A DNA stretch of 64,000 bases from Plecoglossus altivelis (lineage: Eukaryota > Chordata > Actinopteri > Osmeriformes > Plecoglossidae), in the NCBI GenBank assembly GCA_036571765.1, contig BROE01000003.1, forward strand, positions 17,970,344 through 18,034,343, given 5' to 3'. This document shows, piece after piece, positions 35,636-45,624 of this stretch. The notes below the pieces were generated by a model. It was given only the letters and a program-made list of their open reading frames with translations, was not told the origin of the DNA and made no database searches. The translations under genes and the position numbers were made by a program. Numbering within the stretch: position 1 is the stretch's first letter; the number at the start of each line of letters is the position of its first letter.

Positions 35636-35839
35636 GGGTAGAAAGACTGACTGACAGACAGACAGACAGACAGACAGGGTAGAAAGACAGACAGACAGAC
35701 AGGCAGACAGACAGGCGGACAGACAGACAGACAGGCAGACAGACAGACAGACAGGCAGAAATACAGGGTAGAAAAACTAGCAAGAGGATTCAATAAACCA
35801 CAAACCAGGAGCTTTTCTTTTAAACACTTTCATTATTTT
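34274..35839. repeat. 1.57-kb direct duplication, right copy
   Basis: Second copy, offset 1793 bases at its start. Examples of small differences: CCAGGGAGAGAAAGATGG in the left copy against CCAAGGGAGAGTAAAGATGG here, and a broken GT tract near 34510. The 215 bases between the copies are AT-rich and unique in the window. Confidence 0.95.
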
Positions 35840-36127
35840 CTCCACATAACTCAAAACAAACAGACCCCAAAAAAGGAAAGAAACAAAAGAGAGAAAAAAT
35901 CGGAAAAAAACCACATCTGAGCATGCGTGAACATGCGGTCCCCCTGACCCTTGACCCCTGACCTCTGACCCCAGACCCTATGGCTTCCCACCATCTCACA
36001 GAAGCAGCCACTCATCAGGTCTGCTCTGGGAGCCAACGCCACTGCTCGTCCAGTGATGTCAGCCCTGTGGTCTCTGCTTGTTCTTGTGCCGTGAAACGCA
36101 GAGGTGGATGAGAGGAGGCAGAGAGGG

Positions 36128-36560
36128 AGTGTGTGTGTTAGAGGTGGTGTGTGTGTGTTAGAGGTGGTGTGTGTGTGTGTGTGTTAGGGGTGGTGTGTGT
36201 TAGGGGTAATGTGTGTGTTAGGGGTGGTGTGTGTGTTAGGGGTGGTGAGTGTGTGTGTGTTGGGGATGGTGTGTGTGTAAGGGATGGTGTGTGTGTCAGG
36301 GGGGTTGTGTGTGTTAGGGGTGGGGAGTGTGTTAGGGGTGGTGAGTGTGTGTGTGTTGGGGATGGTGTGTGTGTAAGGGATGGTGTGTGTGTGTTAGGGA
36401 TGATGTGTGTTAGGGATGGTGTGTGTGTTGGGGATGGTGTGTGTGTGTGTGTAACGATGGTGTGTGTGTTGGGGAGGATGTGTGTGTGTGTGTGTGTGTA
36501 ACGATAGTGTGTGTGTTGGGGATGGTGTGTGTGTGTAACGATGGTGTGTGTGTTGGGGGA
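36128..36560. repeat. GTGTGTGTTAGGGGTG array
   Basis: About 430 bases of GT-rich units of roughly 20-30 bp with TTAGGGGTGGT or TTGGGGATGGT cores. Confidence 0.92.
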
Positions 36561-36582
36561 GAGGGTAAAAGGAGGTAGGATG

Positions 36583-36665
36583 GCAGCTACACACATGGTA
36601 CAAGCCCACAGCAGACATGCTAACAGAGGACTTCATGATCCTAGGTAACTCCCTCCTCAACAGGG
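36583..36665 (+). other. orphan exon-like segment
   Basis: On the plus strand a frame reads LHTWYKPTADMLTEDFMILG then NSLLNR and ends at a near-ideal donor (AACAGG then GTGAGTAT). The composition looks protein-like, but the upstream acceptor is weak (GT/purine-rich before AG) and no partner exon was found. The downstream DNA is the anomalous segment at 36790-38045, which would hide one. Family not recognised; the minus strand is also open. Confidence 0.25.
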
Positions 36666-36785
36666 TGAGTATGCCCCTCCCCTCCTCAACAGGGTGAGTA
36701 TGCCCCTCCCCTCCTCAACAGGGTGAGTATGCCCCTCCCCTCCTCAACAGAGTGAGTATGCCCCTCCCCTCCTCAACAAGAGGAG
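36655..36785 (+). repeat. 29-bp array repeating a donor-like motif
   Basis: Four to five units of CTCCTCAACAGGGTGAGTAT plus GCCCCTCCC. Each contains the strong 5' splice-site string CAGGGTGAGTAT. Confidence 0.92.
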
Positions 36786-36789
36786 TGAG

Positions 36790-38045
36790 TTATATCGACA
36801 ACCCTCCCCCACCACCCAGTCACTCACTACAAACACAACACAAACGCGGGAGTAAATAAAGCAACCCCCTCCCCCCACAATTCTCACAAACCCATTCAAC
36901 CACCCACCACCTAACCCCAAAACCAACACACAAAAAAACAACCACCCAACTACCACTCACCACCAAAACCTCCCAACAACACAGAAAAAAGCTGACATCA
37001 TAAATAGAACATCACGCCCTGACACACCATCAACCAAAACAATCGCACCCATATCTAGGTTGTACACAGATATTTAACTCGTCCTCCCTCTACCAATCAA
37101 AAAAACCAAGACAGCACGCAGGGCTTGTTCGCGCCCTACATGGCCACTATCTATCCCTATAGCACCGTAACGACACTCCTAAACAAACGCGCCAATAGTA
37201 GCGCGATGTACTAATTAGAATCGCTTATCAAAATATGTCTTGGTCACACATCACTCAAAGTTATGTTCAAAAAAGCCAAGACAATTAGTATGGTCAAACA
37301 AAGTACCTCTGAAACTCATCATGACACATACAAGTCGAAGCCAATAAGAGGTGTTAACAGAAGCATCGATCCTTCGACTAGGCAGCCACAAATCGTACTT
37401 CACTATTTTTTGTTCCTGGGCAACAACTACCCGCAAGCACGAGAGCAGACATGACGCAAGAAGAGGAAACGCAGACAGCATCAGGATAGAAAACACGGCA
37501 AAACACTGCGAGACAACCACCTTTCTCCCAACACCTCCCCGCATCAGGGATACGCCCAACAAGAGAAAAGGAAAAGGCGATGGAAGAGAGAGACTAAGGA
37601 CACAGAAGGCAGACACGAGAAGAAGAGAGAGAGCAGCAAAAAAAGAACGGCAGACAGACATCAAGAAATAATGCGCTGGACGAGAAAGGCAGGGAAGCAC
37701 GCGAGAGACAAGCAGACCGCCTATCCACCCGACAACTCAAAGAGAGAAGAACACAAGGGGAACGCCACAGTACACGAGACAACAAACAATACAAAAGCAC
37801 AAAAACCAAACCAAGGGTTATACCGCGCCCGTCACGAAATTTCGCCAAAGGATAAGAAGAAAACGAAACGCCAACATGCCGCGAATAAAGAACCGCACGA
37901 GAAGATACTTAATGACAAGGAGAGAAAAAAAACCTAAGAAAAATACATAAAAGCATGGCTCAAGACACTAGGAAGAGACATAACCAATGCTTAAATGAAA
38001 GAGAAAAAGCAAGGACAAAAGAATGAGACAAACCCACCCCACAAA
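36790..38045. other. compositionally anomalous segment
   Basis: From about 36790 to 37250 the plus strand is strongly A/C-rich and poor in G and T; from about 37400 to 38030 it is A/G-rich with frequent CG. It lacks microsatellites, known repeats and protein-like frames, unlike everything around it. It resembles low-quality read sequence more than evolved DNA. Confidence 0.6.
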
Positions 38046-38359
38046 TACACAGTTTTTACGCAATACGGTCCATAACCCACCAACAGCCACCCCCCCTCCC
38101 CTCCACCAGAAAAGCTGTTCTATAGAAAGCTGAAACATACCAAACATGCACTTTTTGGTTTGTCCAGTTTTGCTCTATAAAACAAGGCAGTTGGCATGTT
38201 ATCTTGCAGTAGCTATAAAAGGTGTGTTTTTTAATTGTTCTTTGTCTTGGTAAATCACTGTTTTGAAAGCAGCAATTGTTGGTAACAGTCTCTGAAACTT
38301 GCACTAAGGTGAGCCATAGTGTGTAGCATCATCTATGCAGCAATGTCTGCTCATGTCTG

Positions 38360-38965
38360 GGACTGCAGAGAGAGAGACAGACAGCAAGAGAGGAAGGGCA
38401 TGGATAGACAGGAAAAGGAAGGCGATGGAGAGAGAGCTAGACAGAGGGGGAGAGAGAGAGAGCGACAGACAGACAGAAAGCGGGAGAGAGCGAGAGAGAG
38501 GCAGAGCTAGATAGAGGGAGAGAGACAGAGGGAGAGAGAGAGGTAGAGAGAGGTAGACAAGGGAAAATAGAAACAGAGCACTAGACACAGGAAGAGACAT
38601 ACAATTAGAAAGAGGGAGAGAGACAGACAGCTAGACAGAGGAAGAGAGAGACAGACAGCAAGACAGAGGGAGAGAGAGACAGGCAGCTAGAAAGAGGGAA
38701 AGACAGGCAGCTAGACAGAGGAAGAGAGAGACAGACAGCAAGAGAGAGGAAGAGAGAGACAGACAGCAAGACAGAGGAAGAGAGAGACAGAGCTACACAG
38801 AGGGAGAGAGACAGGCAGCTAGAAAGAGAGAGAGACAGCTAGACAGAGGGAGAGAGAGACAGCTAGACAGAGGGAGAGAGAGACAGACAGCTAGACAGAG
38901 GGAGAGAGAGACAGCTACACAGAGGGAGAGAGAGACATAAAGCTAGACAGAGGGAGAGACAGAGT
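38360..38965. repeat. GAGAGACAGACAGCTAGACAGAGG array
   Basis: About 600 bases of purine-rich units, roughly 24-36 bases long, built from AGACAG, CTAGA and GAGAGA words. No gene. Confidence 0.92.
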
Positions 38966-39402
38966 TTCACTTAGCAGGGGGTGGATGAATGCGAACGGAC
39001 AGGATGTCATGTTAGGCTCTTCTTTTAAAGTTCAACAAGACATGATACCGGCCAATAAGGCGACGAGGAAGTCAGCTGGTCGGAATGTCCATGTCTCCAT
39101 GGTGACAGCTGAATGTGCTGACAGGTCAACGCGGTTACCACGGTTACCGGGCGTGAGTGCGGCGCAGCCTGATGTTTCCAGGGTGACCAGGGTGCTGATC
39201 TCCATGTGTTTGGTCTAGTAGCCCTAAACATGTTTTATATACATTATTACTAATTATATCTACTTTAAATTATCTGTGTATCATATTCTTTTATATACAT
39301 ACTCTAAATTATATTTCTATAATTATATTTTTGTACGACATTTTGCCATGACATTCTGTGGTCTGTTTAGAAAGAGATGAAAACAAGCTGGAAGTCAACT
39401 GA

Positions 39403-39632
39403 CAGGAGTCACGTGACTGGAGTCACGTGACAGGAGTCACCTGACAGACGTCACCTGACAGGAGTCACCTGACAGGAGTCAACTGACAGGAGTCACCTGA
39501 CAGGAGTCACCTGACAGGAGTCACCTGACAGGAGTCACATGACAGGAGTCACATGACAGGAGTCACGTGACTGGAGTCACCTGACAGATGTCACCTGACA
39601 GAAGTCACCTGACAGGAGTCACATGACTGGGG
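39403..39632. repeat. 14-bp array with E-box motifs
   Basis: About sixteen units of GTCACCTGACAGGA. Three units carry GTCACGTGAC, a palindromic CACGTG E-box with USF/TFE3-type flanks (near 39408, 39422, 39562). Lies downstream of jph3. Confidence 0.92.
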
Positions 39633-40280
39633 CATGAGGCATGGAACACAGAGACATGTCCATGCTGAGATTTAATGAGGCCAGTCTGGTGTGTAGTAGG
39701 AGTGTGCATGAGAGAGACATCATGTGTACACACTATGTGCATGCATAAACGTGTATATGTGTGTGTGAGAGTGCATGTGTGTGTGTGTTTCAGTGTGTGT
39801 GTTTCAGTGTGTGCAGCATAGAGAGTTGGCGTGTATGGTTATGTGAGTGAGAATGTGCGTGTGACTTATATTACGGTCTGGCATGTGGACACTTTCCTTC
39901 ACACCAGCCTTGCACACCACATGCCATACCATAGCACAAGTGATGTCACTGAGAGGGGGCGTGTTCAAGAAGCAGGAGAGTGGGGGGAGGTGGAGGGGTG
40001 GGGGGGCGGAACTGTTTCCCTTCTCTGGTTCCAATCATAGTCACATGACCTAACAGACTCGCATCCCCCTTGCTCAGACGCTTACACCTATTTCACCTTT
40101 GACCTTTAACCTGTGCTCCCCTCCGTGACCCTGACCTGCTCACCCTGCTTGGTAGGCGTCAGCTCCAGATCGTAGACTAGACCTGCAACTGTGATTGGCT
40201 GGCTGTGACGGCCGCCATCTCGCTTACGCCTGTCCTCTCAGATCAGTGCAGGTGTCTGGGCGGTCGGGGTCTGTCAAACG

Positions 40281-40338
40281 CAGTCACGTGATAACGGTCA
40301 CATGACCCCTGGATCATGTGACCGTTATCACGTGACTG
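40281..40338. repeat. perfect 25-bp-arm inverted repeat
   Basis: Left arm 40281-40305 (starts CAGTCACGTGATAACGGTCA) is the exact reverse complement of 40314-40338, with an 8-base loop CCCCTGGA. The arms contain CACGTG and CACATG/CATGTG E-boxes. It lies 386 bases past the jph3 stop, so could be in its 3' UTR. Confidence 0.97.
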
Positions 40339-40723
40339 TCCTAGCTACCCAAATGTCAGCAACATCAGCACACAGAGGAAAGGCGAATAAGAAATAACAA
40401 AAGAAAACAGAATTAGCTATTAAAACAAGTAAAACTACTAAAACAATTAAATGATCATCAAGGGGAAAAAAATGTATTGAATTTCAAGTTAAATTGTAAG
40501 TCACACAAGTCTCCTTTTCAAATAAACGATTATTTTAAAAATGGAAAACGTGATCTGAGAGAGTTCAGACTGAGTGTTGGAGGTTGTACTGATAAACAGA
40601 ACTCACATCATCCGAGTCATCATCCAGCCTCTCATTACACAAACATGGTTAACAGCTGTATAATCAACAGAATAATACTCAGCAATGATAGCATAGGTCA
40701 TCCGAATCAATAATCAATGATCT

Positions 40724-43700
40724 CTAAATAAAAAAATGGATGAATAAAATCGCGACTCCAATGTTGAGTAAAATCACCATGACGACCAGAACAGAGCTTG
40801 CGCCCTGCGGGGGAGAGAAGAGAGAGAGAGATTAAACACACGCAAACACAGACGCTTGTACACACGCACTAACACTAACACACACACCCTAAGACAATGA
40901 GCGGTACCTGCATGTGAACACAAACACAACCAATATATTCTTTTGTGATGTTGCTAATTACTCAGTATGACAAGATGAGTTGAGGCAGAGACAGAGAGTG
41001 TTGTGAATGGAAATGATGATGTTGTTCCAGTCTGGCTACTGTTTTAACAACTAACATACAGCATTTCATGGGGGTGATATTTAGTTTTTTTTTAAATCTT
41101 TCGAAAGCACATAAATGACCCCCCTGAACCCCCCTAAGTGATGAATGATAAACATCCCAATGCAGCTACACTGCACCGACACCAACACTGCCAGTGTTGG
41201 TACCATTTACAAAAGTAAGTTTTGTTGACCGAGGTTACCAAGGTTACCAAGTTACCTGTTACTGTTTATAACTGGTCTTTTTTGGGGGCATTTTCAATGG
41301 AAGTCAATAGACCGCAACTCCATCCGTAACATCCATAACCAATAAGCGTAACCATTGGACGCAGGTGGGGGAGCGGATATGAAATGGGCTTTGTGTTGGG
41401 ATCGTTCACTCTCAGGTTGGGTTCAGACAGACATCTGCAGTCTGAGCTGCTCTGTGTGTGTATGTGTCAAGCTATATGTGTTTGTCTGTAAACCTGCCTT
41501 TAGTCCTCTGCATTACTTCTGGCTCTGCAGTTGAAAACATTCCCTCTCTCTCTCCACCTTCTCTCTCTCTCTCTCTCTCTCTCCACCCTCTCCTCGCTCC
41601 CTCTTCCCTCTCTCTCTCTTCCCTCTCTCTCTCTTCCCTCTCTCTCCACCTTCTCTCTCTCCACCCTCTCTCTCCACCCTCTCTTTCCACCCTCTCTCTC
41701 GCTCAACTCTCTTTTCATCCCCGCTCTCTCTTTCCTCTCTCTCTCTTCCCTCTCTCCACTCTCTCTCCACTCTCTCCACCTTCTCTCTCCACTTTCTCTC
41801 CACCCTCTCTCTCTCCATTCTCTCTTGCCTCTCTTCACCTGCTCTCTCCATCCTCTCCCCTCTCTCATCCTGTCTATCCTCGCTCCCTCTTCCCTCTCTC
41901 TCTCTTCCCTCTCTCTCCGCTCTCTCTCTCCACCCTCTCTCTCTCTCCACCTTCTCTCTCTCTCTCCACCCTCTCTCTCCACCCTCTCTCTCGCTCAACT
42001 CTCTTTTCATCCTAGCTCTCTCTTTCCTCTCTCTCTTCCCTCTCTCCACTCTCTCTCCACCCTCTTTCTCCACTCTCTCCACCTTCTCTCTCCACTTTCT
42101 CTCCACCCTCCCTCTCTCCATTCTCTCTTGCCTCTCTTCACCTGCTCTCTCCATCCTCTCCCCTCTCTCCTTCTGTCTCTCCCCCTCGTATCTCTCTCTC
42201 CTCCATCCTTCTCCACCCTCCTCCACCCTCCTCCTGGTTCCCCCTGCCCTCCCCCTCTTTGCAGTCACTGCCACACGCCCACCGATTGGCTACCAGCGAA
42301 GCAAGGCATAAGCTGTTCCCTAGCAACAGACCACAGATTGGCCAATGAGGGGGCAGCATTGTGAAGGAGCTACTTTGCCAATCTGCTGTTACTAAGGTGC
42401 TGGGAGTGTGAAGGGGGAGAGATTAGGCTGTGTGTGTGTGTGTGTTTGTGTCTCAATGTGTGTGTGTGTGTGTTATTGTGGGTGTGTCTCAGTGTGTGTG
42501 TGTGTGTTATTGTGGGTGTGTCTCAGTGTGTACTGTGTGTGTTTGCATCTCAGTGTGTGTGTGTGTCTTTGTGTCTTAGTGTGTGTGTGTTATTGTGGGT
42601 GTGTCTCAGTGTGTACTGTGTGTGTTTGTCTCGGTGTGTACTGTGCGTTTGTCTCAGTGCATAGTGTGTGTGTCTCAGTATGGAGTGTGTGTGTCTGTTT
42701 GTCTCAGTGAATAGTGTGTTTGTTTCTCAGTACAGAGTGTGTGTGTGTCTCAGTAAAGAGTGTGTTTGTGTCTCAGTGTGTAGTGTGCATGTGTGTAGTG
42801 TGTGTGTTTGTCTCAGTGTGTAGTGTGCGTGTGTGTAGTGTGTGTGTTTGTCTCAGTGTGTAGTGTGTGTGTGTGTAGTGTGTGTGTTTGTCTCAGTGTG
42901 TAGTGTGTGTGTGTGTAGTGTGTGTGTTTGTCTCAGTATGTAGTGTGTGTGTGTGTGTGTTTGTGTGTGTGGGAGATCTAGAAAGCCCACATTCCCATCT
43001 GTATATCGCTGTAATCCAACATTACACAGTCGTGGTAGGTGTCACAGGAAGACACTAGTAGGCTAGTGTGTGAGTGTGTGTGTGTGTGAGTGTGTGCGTG
43101 TGTGTGTGCGCGTGTGTGTGCGTGTATGCGTGCGTGTGTGTGTGCGTGCACATGTGTGTGTGAGTGTGGCTCAGTGTATGTGTGTGACGGTGCGTGTGTG
43201 TGCGTGTGTGTGAGTGTGCGTGTGTGTGCGCGCGTGTGTGTGCGTGTATGCGAGCGTGTGTGTGTGCGCGCGCATGTGTGTGTGAGTGTGGCTCAGTGTG
43301 TGTGTGTGGCTCAGTGTGTGTGTGTGAATGTGCGTGTGTGTGCGTGTGCGTGTGTGCGTGTGTGCGTGCGTGTGCGTGGTGTGAAGTTATCTGAGTGTTA
43401 TTCCTGAGTTTGGTGTACATCTTCATATCTGTATGTGGAACAGTTCTTGTTGTATACTGCTGGCTTCCTTGACTGTTCGTCTATCTGAAGTGAGTCTGCA
43501 CTCACAAGTAACTGATGTTTCAGTATTTGTTCTGATGCACTGTATTAGATACTGCACCATACTGGGTAGTGGGTACTACTGACATTGAGATGTCATTGTT
43601 AAATTGTGGTGGGTGTCAAAATGATTTTGTTCCACTCTGGTATTCTTATTTGTGCTCACCATACTAGCTATGTGTTGCAATCGAGGTGTCGTTATTGATG

Positions 43701-44923
43701 CATTGCAAAGAGCAATTACAAATAAAAAAGTTCCCAGCACCTGTTAACTGAGATGTGTTAACTTTAAGATGTGGTTTCTAGACGTGTATAGTAGAGCTCA
43801 GTTGGGTTTAGTAGAGTACAGTTGGGTTTAGTAGAGTACAGTTGGGTTTAGTAGAGTACACTTGATCTTACCGAGCTGGTTTTGAGTTGCGTCTGACTCT
43901 TGTCGTGGTGTTCTAGTGCAATGGGTGAGGATTTCTGTGGGGGGGAGACAATGAGGTCCCTCTGTGTGGGGTGATTGTCCAACTTCTCCCCCCTCCGACC
44001 CCCGTCCACCTTCAGTCCTGCGGACAAGGAGGAGGGGCAAGGTGCTGAGCTCTCCCTCCCCTCCCTCCCCTCCCTCCCCTCCCTGTGCTCGCGGTTCTTA
44101 TGTCTCTGTCTCTGCAGCGTGTGCGACTGGCCCCCTCCCTTGGCATGCCTGTGAGCGTCGCCATGCCGATCCTCCCCCTGGCCATGGGGCTTGTGGGTAG
44201 TGGAGTCCATGGGCTGCAGTGGCCTCATCTCCATCTCGTAGTTACTCAGCTTCTCCTCATCCTGCTCCATCAGTCTGGCCCCGCCCTCCCCTCTTCTCTG
44301 CGCACGCCCAGACGAACACTCCGTCCACCTGTCCCGGGGGGCTTTGTGATTGGACGAGCCGTGCTCCCGTGACTTGTGATTGGAGGAGGCGTGCTTCTGT
44401 CCGTTGGCGGGCCTCCCTCGGCCGTCGTCCTGGACAGAGGGGGTGGTGGAGCGGCTGCTGCCCCTGCTGCCCCCGCGGGACACGGAGCTGCAGCTGTTGG
44501 CCCTCAGGTACTCCCCCTGGGCTCCCCCTCGGCCCCCCTCCATCTGCACCTGCACCTCCTTCCCTCCGCCACCTCCTCCCCGGTCGTCATCCACGGCGGT
44601 CTGGCGCAGGAAGCGGGAACTCTTGTTGCGTTGGGAGGGCGGCGGCGGGGGGCTGAGGCTGGGACTGAGGCTGGGCGGAGGGGAGCCCTTCATGTAGAGG
44701 TCTGGGCTGTCGGCTGTGCCGCTGGAGAACTGCTCCATGTCGTTCTCGCTGGACGCCTGCTGCCTTGGACGCTGGCCCTCCACTCCTGGCAGAGAGACAG
44801 ACAGGTTTCAGACAGACAGACAGACAGGTATCAGGCAGACCATCAGACAGGTGTCAGACAAACAGGTATCAGACAGACAGACAGGCAGGCAGGCAGAGAG
44901 ACATGTACCAGAGACAGACAGAC

Positions 44924-44957
<34 letters not shown>

Positions 44958-45567
44958 GCAGGCAGGCAGGCAGGCAGGCAGGTAGGCAGGCAGGCAGGCA
45001 GGCAGGTAGGCAGGCAGACAGACAGGTATCAGATAAACAATCAGACAGGTATCAGACAGACAGACAGATAATGTTGGTTGAGTGATTTACACACTGTTGT
45101 TTATACTTTTACTTTTCAAGGTTTAACAAAGTCAACATGAGAGAAAGAGAGATGAGAGGAACAGACAAAGAGAGAGAGAGAGAGCTAGTTAAGTATTCTT
45201 CTCAAGAGCATCCACTCCTATATGCTCTCTCCCTCCCTCACTCACACAGGCAACACACACACTAACGCATGTGCACACACACTAACGCACGTACACACAC
45301 ATAGAACATAACACCCTTACCTCATCCCTTTGATGTCATGTATCATGCTAATGTAATGATACTCTACTTAGTTTTGCTCAAAGAAATCAGTTAAATGAAC
45401 CTCTTTGCCTCCCTCCCCCTCACTGTTAGCGCTCTCTCCTTCCATCCTCTCACTCTTCCCTCCGTCCTTCCCTCCCTCCCTCCCTCCCTCCCTCCCTCCC
45501 TCCACATCTCTGTCCCCTCTCCCCTCCCCCTCCCTCCCTTCCTCCATCCTTCCTCCCCTCCACACCC

Positions 45568-45624
<57 letters not shown>

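Noticed and set aside
35998..36110. Possible C-terminal exon on the minus strand before the GT array
   Set aside because: More than one frame ends in a plausible tail and no upstream exon could be joined; too ambiguous to call.
38985..39218. 77-codon plus-strand frame between the GA array and the E-box array
   Set aside because: Not low complexity, but no recognised family, no splice partner and no conserved motif; not enough to call a gene.
41513..42364. Long frames of Ser/Leu or Arg/Glu on both strands
   Set aside because: Translations of a C/T microsatellite, open by composition alone. The same holds for the long frames at 43055-43426, 47000-47580 and 50659-51393.
44376..45071. 231-codon plus-strand frame
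   Set aside because: Antisense of jph3 exon 5 continuing into a CAGA microsatellite.
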